64,000 nucleotides of DNA from Oryzobacter faecalis (GCF_046764005.1 NZ_JBKOFW010000001.1:744001-808000); one strand, 5' to 3'. Positions 50,402-59,364 are shown, counted from the stretch's first letter. The notes: generated by a model not told the origin, from the sequence alone. A program made the numbers and translations.

Positions 50402-51658
50402 ATGGAGCAGTCGCCACCGCAGCGCGGTGAGGACCGGCCCTCGTGGGTGCAGCGCCTCGACCTGAGGGTCGCCGGGTGGCGCGACCGTCTCCGCCTGGCC
50501 CTCGAGGGCCCCGGCACCGAACCGGGCGGCGGCCTGCTCATGCTCAAGGCCGCCGTCGCGACCGTCCTCGCCTGGCAGCTCGCGGTCCACGTCCTCGACA
50601 GCGACAACCCCTTCTACGCACCGCTGTCGGCCCTCCTCGTGGTCGACCGCACGATCGTGCGGTCCTTCCTCGCGAGCGCGAAGCGCGTCGCCGGGGTGGT
50701 CCTCGGGATGAGCGTGGCGTGGGTCGTCGGCTCGCAGGTCGGCGTGACGTGGTGGTCGATGGTCCCGGTCATGCTCGTCGCCACGCTCATCGGGCGGTGG
50801 AAGGCGCTGGGGGAGCACGCGATCCAGGTCCCGACGATGGTGCTGCTGTCCCTGCTGACCGTGCAGGGCACCGACACCGAGTTCACCTTCCTCACCATCG
50901 TCGAGACGGCGCTCGGCGGCGTCGTCGGGCTCGTCGTCAACGCGGTGGTCCTCGCGCCGATGCACCTGACGTGGCCCCGCCGCGAGCTGCGGGCCCTCAC
51001 CGACCGACTGCGACTCCTCCTCACCGACATGGCGTCCGGGCTGCGCGACGGGTGGGACGAGGAGCGGGCCCACGGCTGGTACGACGAGGTGACCCTCATC
51101 GGACGGCGCGCACCCGAGGTGCTCGAGGTCGTCGAGACCGGGCGCGAGAGCACCCGCTGGAACCTGCGGCACCGGCTGCGTCCCGCGCGGGTCGACTGGG
51201 ACGGCTACCGACACACCGTCGAGACGGTGGACCGGGCCCAGTGGCAGGTCGCCGGCATCGCGCGCACCCTCGTCGACGCCGCGGCCGGGGCGGCGTGGAA
51301 CCCCCCGCCCTCGGCGGAGTGGCTCGGTCGCTACGCGGTGGTCCTGGACGAGATCGGCGCCGCCATCCACTGGTTCGGGGTGCAGACCGACGAGGGCAGG
51401 GGAGAGGTCGACACGCATGTCGACCAGGCGCTCGCGGTGCTGCGCGAGCTGAGCGAGCGGGTACGCCGCACCCCGCTCGAGGACCCGGCTGCCTGGCCGG
51501 CGTACGGCGCGCTCGTCCTCGACGCCGAGCGGCTGGCCCGCGACCTGCACGCCCGCAACGAGCACGCGTCGGTGCCCACGGACACCGGACCGCTCCGGGC
51601 CCCGATGGGGGAGGCGCTGCCGGCACCGGTCCGTCCGGAGTCGCCGCCCGACGCGTGA
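50402..51658 (+). CDS. FUSC/aromatic acid exporter-like membrane protein
   Basis: 418 residues. The N-terminal half has five or six membrane helices starting at LLMLKAAVATVLAWQLAVHV, then YAPLSALLVVDRTIVRSFLASAKRVAGVVLGMSVAWVVGS in parts, WWSMVPVMLVATLIGRW, and ALGGVVGLVVNAVVLAPMH. The C-terminal half is soluble and helical with TRWNLRHRLRPARVDW. This is the FUSC architecture used by AaeB-type efflux proteins, although this is a half-size form. It follows the lipid operon with its own leaderless-type promoter (TAGGGT). Confidence 0.82.
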   Translation: MEQSPPQRGEDRPSWVQRLDLRVAGWRDRLRLALEGPGTEPGGGLLMLKAAVATVLAWQLAVHVLDSDNPFYAPLSALLVVDRTIVRSFLASAKRVAGVVLGMSVAWVVGSQVGVTWWSMVPVMLVATLIGRWKALGEHAIQVPTMVLLSLLTVQGTDTEFTFLTIVETALGGVVGLVVNAVVLAPMHLTWPRRELRALTDRLRLLLTDMASGLRDGWDEERAHGWYDEVTLIGRRAPEVLEVVETGRESTRWNLRHRLRPARVDWDGYRHTVETVDRAQWQVAGIARTLVDAAAGAAWNPPPSAEWLGRYAVVLDEIGAAIHWFGVQTDEGRGEVDTHVDQALAVLRELSERVRRTPLEDPAAWPAYGALVLDAERLARDLHARNEHASVPTDTGPLRAPMGEALPAPVRPESPPDA

Positions 51659-51716
51659 GCGGACGCGGGGGCGCGGGATCCCGGTGGGGGAACCTCGCGC
51701 GTGGTTGGGTGGGCGC

Positions 51717-52724
51717 GTGACGACGCCACTGCCGTACGCCGACCTCCCCGAGGACGCGCAGGTCGAGGCGCTGCGACCGGTCGCCCTCGCCGCCGCCGAG
51801 GCGTTCGGTCTCGACGTGCACCGGATGGAGGTCGTCCGACACGCGTACAACACGACGTTCGCCGTCGACGACGCGGCGGGGAGGCGGGTCGCGCTGCGCG
51901 TCGGCACGAACTCGAAGAGCACTGCAGCGCACATCGACGCCCAGCAGGCGTGGGTCCACGCGATCGGCCACGAGACGGACGTCAGCGTGCCCGACCCACT
52001 GCGGACGACGAGCGGCTCCTGGTGGGTCGCCGTCCCGTCGGAGGCGCTCCGGCGCGACGTCCTCGTCACGGGCGCGTCGTGGCTCGACGGGGCCGACGCC
52101 AAGGAGGGCGACGACTCGTGGGCCCGCCTGCTCGGCCGCGTCACCGCCGTCCTCCACGAGCACGGCCGCTCGTGGCGGCTGCCCGAGGGGACGGTGCTCG
52201 ACCGGTTCGACACCCCGCTCCTCGGTGACGCCGACGTCCTCGACGACGCCCCGGGCATCACCGCGGACGAGCACGCGGTCCTCCAGCAGGCCCGCGAGGT
52301 CACCGAGGACGCCTTCGCGCGGCTGCACGACGGGGCCACGCTGTTCCCGGTCCACGCCGACCTCCACGCCGGCAACCTCAAGTGGCACGACGGCCGGCTC
52401 TCGGTCTTCGACTTCGACGACTGCGGGCTGGGGCTGCCCGTGCTGGACCTCGGCATCTCCGCCTTCTACCTGCGCGACGGGCGCGACTCGACGGAGGCCG
52501 AGCTGCGCGCCGGCTACGCCGAGGTCGCCCCCCTGCCCGACGTCGACCCCGCCGACGCCGAGGCCGTCGTCGCCGCGCGCCAGATGCTCCTCGCCAACTC
52601 GCTCCTGGAGTCCTCGACGGCCGAGCTGCGGGCGCTGGCCGACGGGTACGCGCACACCGCCGTGGCCCGGCTGCGGCACTGGCTCGAGACCGGCCGCTTC
52701 ACCCTGGACCCGGCGCCCCTGTGA
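51717..52724 (+). CDS. phosphotransferase (APH/homoserine kinase II-like) protein
   Basis: 335 residues. Kinase-like fold: FGLDVHRMEVVRHAYNTTFAV in the N lobe, the catalytic loop FPVHADLHAGNLKWHDGRL (HxDxxxxN) and the metal loop VFDFDDCGLGLPVLDLG (DFDD). This set is characteristic of APH/homoserine-kinase-II-like and choline-kinase-like enzymes. The second lobe has LYDGRDSTEAELRAGYAE-like helices. Substrate not deducible. I chose the GTG at 51717 (MTTPLPYADLP); the ORF is open to 51684. It precedes thrS by 109 bases. Confidence 0.8.
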   Translation: MTTPLPYADLPEDAQVEALRPVALAAAEAFGLDVHRMEVVRHAYNTTFAVDDAAGRRVALRVGTNSKSTAAHIDAQQAWVHAIGHETDVSVPDPLRTTSGSWWVAVPSEALRRDVLVTGASWLDGADAKEGDDSWARLLGRVTAVLHEHGRSWRLPEGTVLDRFDTPLLGDADVLDDAPGITADEHAVLQQAREVTEDAFARLHDGATLFPVHADLHAGNLKWHDGRLSVFDFDDCGLGLPVLDLGISAFYLRDGRDSTEAELRAGYAEVAPLPDVDPADAEAVVAARQMLLANSLLESSTAELRALADGYAHTAVARLRHWLETGRFTLDPAPL

Positions 52725-52833
52725 GCGGCTGCGGCGTGCCCGGAGGGATCTCGTTCGCGGCGCCCCGAGGCGGCTCGTTACGCTGGTCGGCGCGGCCGGG
52801 GTCCCGGCCACGCCCACCCGTCACCAGGAGCGC

Positions 52834-54870
52834 ATGACCATGTCCGCCCAGATCACCGTCCACGTCGCAGGGAGCGAGCGATCGGTGGAGCAGGGGACGA
52901 CGGCGGGTGCGCTCTTCGACGGCGAGCGCGACGTCCTCGTCGCCCGGGTCGGCGGCGAGCTGCGCGACCTCGCGCACGTCCTCGCCGACGGCGACGTCGT
53001 CGAGCCGGTGACCGCGGCGGAGCAGGACGGACTCGACGTGCTGCGCCACTCGGCCGCGCACGTCCTCGCCCAGGCGGTGCAGGAGCTCGACCCGAAGGCC
53101 CGCCTCGGCATCGGCCCGCCCATCCGCGACGGCTTCTACTACGACTTCGACGTCGAGGTCCCGTTCACCCCCGAGGACCTCAAGGCCCTCGAGAAGGTGA
53201 TGCAGCGCATCATCAACGAGGGGCAGACCTTCCACCGCCGCGAGGTGAGCGACGACGACGCCCTCGCCGAGCTCGCCGACGAGCCGTACAAGTGCGAGCT
53301 CATCGGCCTCAAGGGTGGGGCGAGCGAGGACGCGGCCGAGGGAGCCTCGGTGCGGGCCCATGGAGGCGACATCGACGAGGTCGAGGGCGCCGACAGGGAG
53401 GTCGGCGGCGCGCAGCTGACGATCTACGACAACCTGCGCCGTGACGGCTCCCGCGCGTGGGGCGACCTGTGCCGCGGCCCGCACGTGCCCTCGACCAAGG
53501 TCCTCGGCAACGCCTTCAAGCTGATGCGCAGCGCCGCGGCCTACTGGCGCGGGTCCGAGAAGAACCCGCAGCTCCAGCGCGTCTACGGCACCGCCTGGCC
53601 GACCAAGGACGACCTCAAGGCCTACCTCGACCGCCTCGCCGAGGCCGAGAAGCGCGACCACCGCAAGCTCGGCGCGGAGCTCGACCTGTTCTCGTTCCCC
53701 GACGAGCTCGGGTCCGGGATGGTCGTCTTCCACCCCAAGGGCGGGGTCATCAAGCGCGAGATGGAGGACTACGTCCGCCGCCGGCACATCGAGGAGGGCT
53801 TCTCCTACGTCGGCACCCCGCACATCTCCAAGGACGGGCTGTTCCACACCTCGGGGCACCTGCCGTACTACGCCGACACGATGTTCCCGCCGATGGAGCT
53901 CGAGCACGCCGAGTACCGGCTCAAGGCCATGAACTGCCCGATGCACAACCTCATCTTCCGGTCGCGCGGGCGGTCCTACCGCGAGCTGCCGCTGCGCCTG
54001 TTCGAGTTCGGCTCGGTCTACCGGTTCGAGAAGTCCGGCGTCGTCCACGGCCTCACGCGCGTGCGGGCGATGACCCAGGACGACTCGCACTCCTACGTCA
54101 CCCCCGAGCAGGCGCCGGGCGAGATCGAGCACCTGCTGAGGTTCGTCGTCGGGCTGCTCGAGGACTTCGGCCTCGACGACTACTACTTCGAGCTGTCGAC
54201 CCGCGCGACCGAGGGGGAGAGGAAGGACAAGTTCATCGGCAGCGAGGAGCAGTGGGAGGTCGCGACCTCGGTGCTGCGCGAGACCGCCGAGAAGTTCGGC
54301 GTCGCCCTCGTCGACGACCCCGGTGGCGCTGCCTTCTACGGCCCGAAGATCTCGGTTCAGGCGCGCGACGCCATCGGGCGCACCTGGCAGATGTCGACGA
54401 TCCAGTACGACTTCAACCAGCCGCACCGGTTCGGGCTCGAGTACCAGGCGTCCGACGGCTCCCGCCGCGAGCCGGTGATGATCCACTCGGCGAAGTTCGG
54501 GTCGATCGAGCGGTTCATCGGCGTCCTCGTCGAGCACTACGCCGGCGCCTTCCCTCCGTGGCTCTCGCCGGTGCAGGTCCTCGGCATCCCGGTGGCCGAG
54601 GAGTTCGCCCCCTACCTCGCCGAGGTGGGGGAGCGGCTGGGCGCGGCGGGCATCCGCTTCGAGCTCGACGAGTCCGACGACCGCTTCCCCAAGAAGATCC
54701 GCAACGCCAGCAAGGCGAAGGTGCCGTTCGTCCTCATCGCGGGCGAGGACGACCGCTCGGCGGGTGCCGTGTCCTTCCGCTACCGCGACGGCTCGCAGGA
54801 GAACGGGGTGCCCGTCGAGGACGCCGTGGCGAAGGTCGTCGAGGCCGTGCAGAGCCGCCGGCAGGTCTGA
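52834..54870 (+). CDS. thrS: threonine--tRNA ligase
   Basis: 678 residues. Domain order: TGS (ITVHVAGSERSVEQGTTAG), the N2 editing-like SAD domain (LRHSAAHVLAQAVQELDP and the metal-binding DLCRGPHVPSTK), the class II catalytic core (YVRRRHIEEGFSYVGTPHI, KAMNCPMHNLIF with the zinc Cys, FGSVYRFEKSGVVHGLTRVR as motif 2, and DDSHSYVTP with its His), motif 3 (MIHSAKFGSIERFIGVLVEH), and the anticodon-binding domain. It charges tRNA-Thr. AGGAG precedes ATG 52834. The usual actinobacterial neighbour, the HIT gene, is 4.5 kb away. Confidence 0.97.
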   Translation: MTMSAQITVHVAGSERSVEQGTTAGALFDGERDVLVARVGGELRDLAHVLADGDVVEPVTAAEQDGLDVLRHSAAHVLAQAVQELDPKARLGIGPPIRDGFYYDFDVEVPFTPEDLKALEKVMQRIINEGQTFHRREVSDDDALAELADEPYKCELIGLKGGASEDAAEGASVRAHGGDIDEVEGADREVGGAQLTIYDNLRRDGSRAWGDLCRGPHVPSTKVLGNAFKLMRSAAAYWRGSEKNPQLQRVYGTAWPTKDDLKAYLDRLAEAEKRDHRKLGAELDLFSFPDELGSGMVVFHPKGGVIKREMEDYVRRRHIEEGFSYVGTPHISKDGLFHTSGHLPYYADTMFPPMELEHAEYRLKAMNCPMHNLIFRSRGRSYRELPLRLFEFGSVYRFEKSGVVHGLTRVRAMTQDDSHSYVTPEQAPGEIEHLLRFVVGLLEDFGLDDYYFELSTRATEGERKDKFIGSEEQWEVATSVLRETAEKFGVALVDDPGGAAFYGPKISVQARDAIGRTWQMSTIQYDFNQPHRFGLEYQASDGSRREPVMIHSAKFGSIERFIGVLVEHYAGAFPPWLSPVQVLGIPVAEEFAPYLAEVGERLGAAGIRFELDESDDRFPKKIRNASKAKVPFVLIAGEDDRSAGAVSFRYRDGSQENGVPVEDAVAKVVEAVQSRRQV

Positions 54871-55008
54871 CGGTCTCGCGCCGTCTCGTCATCCGGGACG
54901 GATCGGGTCGTCAGGCGGGCGGTGCACGGACCACGCCCCAGCCGCCCCGCGACACGCCGACGACACGCCGATCGCCGAAACTCGTTCCGGAAAACATCGT
55001 CAAACCCC

Positions 55009-55037
55009 TTGCGGCGCTTGCCGACCCGGACTAGAAA
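55009..55037 (+). promoter_or_regulatory. promoter of the structured RNA region (TTGCGG-N17-TAGAAA)
   Basis: TTGCGG at 55009-55014, a 17-base spacer, and TAGAAA at 55032-55037, preceded by an unusually A/T-containing stretch (GAAAACATCG). Predicted transcript start near 55044, with no gene within 250 bases downstream. Confidence 0.55.
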
Positions 55038-55038
55038 T

Positions 55039-55222
55039 ATCCCACTCCACCACTTCGGTGGCGGAGGGATCGAGGGACAGCCGAGCACCACGTCGAGCGG
55101 GCAACCGCTCGGAGCCACCCGGTGATGAGGGTGGTAGGTGATCAATGCTCAACTCGTGAGACGCGGAGCATCACGCCGAGTCATCGTGGGGCCCCGGAGA
55201 CTCATACTCCCCGGGGCCCCAC
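55039..55222 (+). ncRNA. candidate structured non-coding RNA (about 180 nt, no family recognised)
   Basis: Five hairpins in a row. (1) 55039-55070 closes on a TTCG tetraloop with 11-13 pairs. (2) 55094-55111, CGAGCGG/CCGCTCG with a GCAA tetraloop. (3) 55115-55134, CCACCC/GGGTGG with loop GGTGATGA. (4) 55138-55174, GTGA..TGCTC/GAGCA..TCAC. (5) 55186-55222, a terminator-like stem. UUCG and GNRA loops in sequence are typical of selected RNA structure. It could be a small RNA ending at the terminator or a leader that controls the GNAT gene. I do not recognise a riboswitch class. Confidence 0.5.
55186..55222 (+). terminator. terminator-like hairpin ending the structured region
   Basis: Perfect 12-base arms GTGGGGCCCCGG (55186-55197) and CCGGGGCCCCAC (55211-55222) enclose a 13-base loop, followed by ACCTTTGTG. 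Only three T follow. Confidence 0.6.
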
Positions 55223-55313
55223 ACCTTTGTGCGTACAGGTGTGGTGGTGCCGCAGGTGCGGTGGAGGGGCATACGAGCCCCCTGCGTCCGCCGCCGTGGG
55301 CCATGCTGGGGCC

Positions 55314-55781
55314 ATGGACGGCGGCGAGGGCGTGCGGGTCCGCGAGGCGGTCCCCGCCGACGCGTTCTCGGTCGGTGCGCTGCACATCCAGGACGAGCGC
55401 GAGCGGGGCGGCGTGGTCCCGCCCGGCTTCCTCGACCGGTTCGCCGACGCCTGGCTGCGCGACCGCGCCCGGCGGACCTGGCTCGTCGAGGACGCCCGCG
55501 GCCGACCGCTCGGTGCCCTCCACGGGACGCGGGTGCAGAAGCTTCCCAGCCCCCACCGTCCGGCCGACGCCTGGTTCCACGTCAGCCTGCTCTACGTCAC
55601 CGCCGACGCCCGCGGCGCCGGGCTCGGCGAGCTCCTGCTGCGCGCCCTCCTCGACTGGGCGCGCACCGACGGCGTCACCCGGGTCCAGCTCGACGCCGTC
55701 GACGAGGCGCGCACCCTCTACGAGCGGATGGGCTTCGGCCCCCCGTCCGACCGTCTCATGGAGCTGCGCCTCGACGCCTAG
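55314..55781 (+). CDS. GNAT-family N-acetyltransferase
   Basis: 155 residues. GNAT landmarks: VRVREAVPADAFSVGALHIQ at the N-terminus, HVSLLYVTADARGAGLGELL (motif A, with GAGLG as the CoA pyrophosphate loop), LLDWARTDGVTRVQLDAVDEA, and ARTLYERMGFGPPSDRLMEL (motif B, YxRxGF). It acetylates an amine of unknown kind. The ATG at 55314 is preceded by CATGCT at six bases. The frame upstream to 55122 is open but lies within the structured region. The same strand continues with an SDR gene ten bases later. Confidence 0.88.
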   Translation: MDGGEGVRVREAVPADAFSVGALHIQDERERGGVVPPGFLDRFADAWLRDRARRTWLVEDARGRPLGALHGTRVQKLPSPHRPADAWFHVSLLYVTADARGAGLGELLLRALLDWARTDGVTRVQLDAVDEARTLYERMGFGPPSDRLMELRLDA

Positions 55782-55791
55782 GGTGGGCGCC
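55779..55791 (+). promoter_or_regulatory. leaderless-type promoter -10 (TAGGGT) for the SDR gene
   Basis: TAGGGT at 55779-55784, overlapping the GNAT stop codon, is followed by seven bases and the ATG at 55792. Confidence 0.5.
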
Positions 55792-56625
55792 ATGAGCGAG
55801 CACCGTCCGTCGGGCAGGCCGTCGTCCCGGGGCGTCCTCGTCACCGGGGCCTCGCGAGGAGTGGGGGCGGCCGTGGCCGGCGCCTTCGCGGCGATGGGCG
55901 ACCGCGTCGTCGTCCACCACCGGGGTGAGGCGAGCCGCGAGCGGGCGCAGACGGTCCTGGACGGGCTCGAGGGCTCCGGTCACGCCCGCGTCGCCGGGGA
56001 CCTGTCCGACCCGGACGCCGTCCGGGCGCTCGCCGACGCGGCCGTCGCCGCGCTCGGGCGGGTCGACGTCCTCGTGAACAACGCCGCGATGATCGTCGCC
56101 CCCGAGACCGGCTCGGCCAGCCGTCGTGGGGACCACGCCCTCGAGGAGACGTCCTACGAGGACTGGGTGCGCGTGTGGGAGCGGACGCTCGCGACCAACC
56201 TCCTCGGTCCGGCCAACCTCACGTGGTGCGTCGCGCGGCACATGCTCGCCACCCCTCCGGCCGAGGGCGTCCCGGTCGGGCGGATCGTCAACGTCGGGTC
56301 ACGGGGCGCCTACCGCGGCGAGCCGGACATCCCGGCGTACGGCGCCAGCAAGGCCGCGCTGCACGCGTTCGGCCAGTCGATGGCCCAGCGGCTGGGCCGG
56401 CACGGCATCGCCGTGACGAGCGTCGCCCCGGGCTTCATCGCGACCGAGATGGCCGGCTACGCCCTGGACGGGCCCGGCGGAGACGCCGTGCGGGCCCAGA
56501 GCCCCTTCGGGCGCGTGGCGACGCCCGAGGAGGTCGCCGGGGCGGTCTGCGCCTTGGCGTCACCCGGGGCCGAGTGGGCCTCCGGGGCCGTCCTGGACTT
56601 CAACGGGGCGAGCCACCTGCGCTGA
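55792..56625 (+). CDS. short-chain dehydrogenase/reductase
   Basis: 277 residues. Classical SDR: VLVTGASRGVGAAVAGAFAA (TGxxxGxG), VDVLVNNAAMIVAPE (NNAA), VNVGSRGAYRGEPDIPAYGASKAAL (Ser-Tyr-Lys triad) and VTSVAPGFIATEMAG (PGxxxTEM). The C-terminus EEVAGAVCALASPGAEWASGAVLDFNGA is that of FabG-like reductases. It uses NAD(P)H, substrate unknown. The ATG lies seven bases after a TAGGGT box that overlaps the GNAT stop. Convergent with the DUF305 gene. Confidence 0.9.
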   Translation: MSEHRPSGRPSSRGVLVTGASRGVGAAVAGAFAAMGDRVVVHHRGEASRERAQTVLDGLEGSGHARVAGDLSDPDAVRALADAAVAALGRVDVLVNNAAMIVAPETGSASRRGDHALEETSYEDWVRVWERTLATNLLGPANLTWCVARHMLATPPAEGVPVGRIVNVGSRGAYRGEPDIPAYGASKAALHAFGQSMAQRLGRHGIAVTSVAPGFIATEMAGYALDGPGGDAVRAQSPFGRVATPEEVAGAVCALASPGAEWASGAVLDFNGASHLR

Positions 56626-56646
56626 GCGGGCGCCGCGACGGGTCAC

Positions 56647-57324
56647 TCACGCGCCGGCGAGCAGGGCACGCATCCGGGCGATCTCGACGCGCTGGTCGAT
56701 GTCGATGTCGCGGGCGAGCTGGGCCAGCCACGGGTGCTGGCCGCCGTCCGCACGCGTGAAGAGGTCGGCGACCATCATCGTCGCACCCTCGTGGTGCCGG
56801 ATCATCGCGGTGAGGAACAGCTCGTCGAACCGGTCCCCGGTGGCTGCCGCGAGCTCGGCCAGCTGGGCGTCGGTGAGCATGCCGGGCATGAGGGCGTGCG
56901 CGTCGCCGCCGTGGCGGGCGTGGTCGTCCGGCGGGAGCGGACCCTGCTCGGCGAGCCACCGCTGGAGCAGGGCGACCTCGTCGGTCTGCGACACCCGCAT
57001 CCGCTCGGCGAGGAGGGCGACGTCGCGACCCCCGCGGTCGGCGGCGAGCTCGGCCATCCGCAGCGCCTGCTCGTGGTGGGGGACCATGTCACGGGCAAAG
57101 GCGATGTCGGAGGCGCTGGCCTCGTCCTCGGCGTTCCCCAGCGCGGCGACCTCGTCGTCGGTCAGCTCGCGGTTCGGCTGTCCCGGGGCCCCCAGCTGGA
57201 CCACCGGGGCCCCGCCGCCGGAGGGCCCCGGAGCGGGCTCCTCGTCGCCGGTGCACCCGGTGAGGAGGACGGCGAGCAGGGTGGCGACGGCACCGGCGAC
57301 CGACCCCTGCATCCTGTGGCGCAC
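56647..57324 (-). CDS. DUF305 lipoprotein
   Basis: 225 residues. The signal peptide ends in the lipobox LLTGC at about residue 24, then a Pro/Gly-rich linker. The DUF305 domain, a ferritin-like four-helix bundle, has two tandem His pairs: FARDMVPHHEQALRMAEL and AMIRHHEGATMMVADLF. These usually bind copper or another metal at the cell surface. The gene is divergent from the LVIVD protein across 151 bases. DUF305 proteins often accompany metal-handling genes, but none is obvious here. Confidence 0.92.
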   Translation of the reverse strand: MRHRMQGSVAGAVATLLAVLLTGCTGDEEPAPGPSGGGAPVVQLGAPGQPNRELTDDEVAALGNAEDEASASDIAFARDMVPHHEQALRMAELAADRGGRDVALLAERMRVSQTDEVALLQRWLAEQGPLPPDDHARHGGDAHALMPGMLTDAQLAELAAATGDRFDELFLTAMIRHHEGATMMVADLFTRADGGQHPWLAQLARDIDIDQRVEIARMRALLAGA

Positions 57325-57475
57325 CGTGGTCCTCCGTGGGTCTTGACTGTGTGGCCCGGGTCACGGCAGTGTGCCATCACCGCCCTCCGAGCGCACCCAC
57401 CGCGCCTGCCTCCGCCAGCACGCCGCGTCCTCCGGGGCGGAACGGTCATCCGGCCCGGAGCCCAGGAGGTCCATC

Positions 57476-59284
57476 GTGAGTCGCAGGTGCCTGTCCCGTT
57501 CCCTCGCCGCGGCGGCCGCCGTGGCCGTGGGCCTCGTCCTCCCCGTCGCCGGGGCCTCGGCCTCCGACGACCCGAGGGTCGGCCTGGCGCCCGGGTACCT
57601 GCCCGGCACGTCGGCGGCCAAGAACATCTCGCTCGTCGACAACGACCCGCGGGTTGCACCGTTCGACGCGCCACCGGGCAACTTCGGGTTCGTCAACTCC
57701 GACCTCGCGTTCACCGGTGAGCACGCCGTCGTCGGCAGCTTCAACGGCTTCCAGGTCTACGACATCAGCACGCCGACGAACCCCGTCCTCGAGTCCTCCT
57801 TCGTCTGCCCCGGCGGCCAGGGTGACGTGTCGGTGTACGGCGACCTGCTCTTCATGTCGGTCGAGGAGACCCGCGGGCGGATCGACTGCGGCTCGCAGGG
57901 GGCGCCCGGCACGGTGAACCCCGACCGCTTCCGCGGCGTGCGGATCTTCGACATCTCCGACCTCGAGAACCCCGTCCAGCTGCCGGGCGTGCAGACCTGC
58001 CGCGGCTCGCACACGCACACGATCGTCACCGACCCCGACGACCCCGAGAACGTCTACGTCTACAACTCCGGGACGTCGGGCGTCCGCTCGCCGCTCGAGC
58101 TCGCCGGCTGCGAGAACGCCGCGCTGACCGCCGGCCCGGTCACCAGCGGCAACCCGACGCAGTGGCGCATCGACGTCATCAAGGTCCCGCTGGCCGCGCC
58201 CCAGACCGCGGCGGTCGTCAGCCAGCCGCGGATCTTCACCGACGCCGACACCGGCGCCTTCAACGGGCTCCAGAACACGCTGCCCGGCGCGCTGCACCCG
58301 TCGGGGACCGCGTACTCGCCGCTGCCCAACACGAACACCTGCCACGACGTCACGGCCTTCCCCGCGAAGCAGCTCGTCGCCGGCGCCTGCCAGGGCAACG
58401 GCATCATCCTCGACACGAGCGACCCGGTGAACCCGGTGCGTCTCGACGCGGTGTCCGACCCGAACTTCTCGTACTGGCACTCGGCCACCTGGAACAACGA
58501 CGGAACCAAGGTGATCTTCACCGACGAGTGGGGTGGCGGCACGTCCGCGCGTTGCCGGAGCACCGACCAGCCGCAGTGGGGCGCCAACGCCCTGTTCGAC
58601 CTCTCGGCGTCGAACGAGCTGACCTTCCGCAGCTACGACAAGATGCCGGCCGTCCAGACCGTCAACGAGAACTGCGTCGCGCACAACATGTCGATCGTCC
58701 CCGTGCCGGGGCGCGACATCGTCGTCCAGGCCTGGTACCAGGGCGGCCTGTCCGTCGTCGACTTCAGCGACACCGCGAACCCCGTGGAGATCGCGTACTT
58801 CGACCGCGGTCCGATCAACCAGCCGTTCCCCATCCCCGACCCGACGAACCCCAACCGGATCAACCTGGGCGGCCTGTGGTCGACCTACTGGTACAACGGC
58901 CAGGTCTACGGCAGCGAGATCGCCCGCGGCCTCGACACCTTCGGGCTGGCGACGAGCGACTGGCTGAGCGCCAACGAGCTCGCGGCGGCGCGCGAGGTGT
59001 CGCAGACGCAGTTCAACGCCCAGCACCAGGAGCAGGTCGTCTGGACGCCGAGCTTCGCCGTGGCCGGCGCCTACTTCGACCAGGCCGTTCGCTCGGGCGA
59101 GCTGGTCAAGGGGCAGCGCACGAGCACCGCCAAGCTGCTCGAGACCGCGAAGAAGCAGGTCGACGCGGGCCGGGTCGACGCCGCCCGTTCGATCCTGCTC
59201 GACGCAGCCGCCGCCCTCCCCACGACCGGGGACCGCGGCGAGCTGAGGCAGGCGCTCACCGACCTCGCGAACAGTCTCGGCTGA
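57476..59284 (+). CDS. exported LVIVD-repeat beta-propeller protein
   Basis: 602 residues. Signal peptide: SRRCLSRSLAAAAAVAVGLV, with a likely ASA cleavage site at residue 27-30. LVIVD-type blades recur: GFQVYDISTPTNPVLESSFV, GVRIFDISDLENPVQL, GGLSVVDFSDTANPVEIAYF, each built on a (V/I)xDxSxxxNP strand. Six cysteines lie in the mature part. The C-terminal tail (KLLETAKKQVDAGRVDAARSI) is helical. Propellers of this kind bind partners or ligands outside the cell. The GTG start at 57476 has CAGGAGG before it. Function unknown. Confidence 0.85.
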   Translation: MSRRCLSRSLAAAAAVAVGLVLPVAGASASDDPRVGLAPGYLPGTSAAKNISLVDNDPRVAPFDAPPGNFGFVNSDLAFTGEHAVVGSFNGFQVYDISTPTNPVLESSFVCPGGQGDVSVYGDLLFMSVEETRGRIDCGSQGAPGTVNPDRFRGVRIFDISDLENPVQLPGVQTCRGSHTHTIVTDPDDPENVYVYNSGTSGVRSPLELAGCENAALTAGPVTSGNPTQWRIDVIKVPLAAPQTAAVVSQPRIFTDADTGAFNGLQNTLPGALHPSGTAYSPLPNTNTCHDVTAFPAKQLVAGACQGNGIILDTSDPVNPVRLDAVSDPNFSYWHSATWNNDGTKVIFTDEWGGGTSARCRSTDQPQWGANALFDLSASNELTFRSYDKMPAVQTVNENCVAHNMSIVPVPGRDIVVQAWYQGGLSVVDFSDTANPVEIAYFDRGPINQPFPIPDPTNPNRINLGGLWSTYWYNGQVYGSEIARGLDTFGLATSDWLSANELAAAREVSQTQFNAQHQEQVVWTPSFAVAGAYFDQAVRSGELVKGQRTSTAKLLETAKKQVDAGRVDAARSILLDAAAALPTTGDRGELRQALTDLANSLG

Positions 59285-59301
59285 GCCCGGGGCGACCCCG
59301 A

Positions 59302-59334
59302 CCTGCCCGTCATCCCTCGGGGGTGACGGGCAGG
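59302..59334 (+). terminator. intrinsic terminator after the LVIVD gene
   Basis: Perfect 11-base arms CCTGCCCGTCA (59302-59312) and TGACGGGCAGG (59324-59334) with an 11-base loop that can pair CCC with GGG. No U-tract. Confidence 0.65.
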
Positions 59335-59364
59335 CCGGCGTCCGGGCCCCGACGGCGCCGCCCC

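Larger units (their letters stand above)
54871..55313. other. 443-base gene-free region after thrS
   Basis: No convincing gene. Its left part (54977-55045) is notably AT-richer and carries a promoter at 55009-55037. From 55039 to 55222 there are five successive strong hairpins, annotated separately as a candidate RNA and its terminator. The remaining 90 bases before 55314 show only a possible CATGCT box six bases before the GNAT start. Confidence 0.8.

Noticed and set aside
55094..55111. GCAACC word near GAGGGA, suggesting a SAM riboswitch
   Set aside because: The GCAA is simply a GNRA tetraloop of a 7-bp hairpin. The other SAM-I or SAM-IV core elements do not appear in the right order.
55115..55140. 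GGGTGG followed by TA as a possible T-box
   Set aside because: The T-box core GGnACCGCG is absent and the next gene is not an aminoacylation gene.
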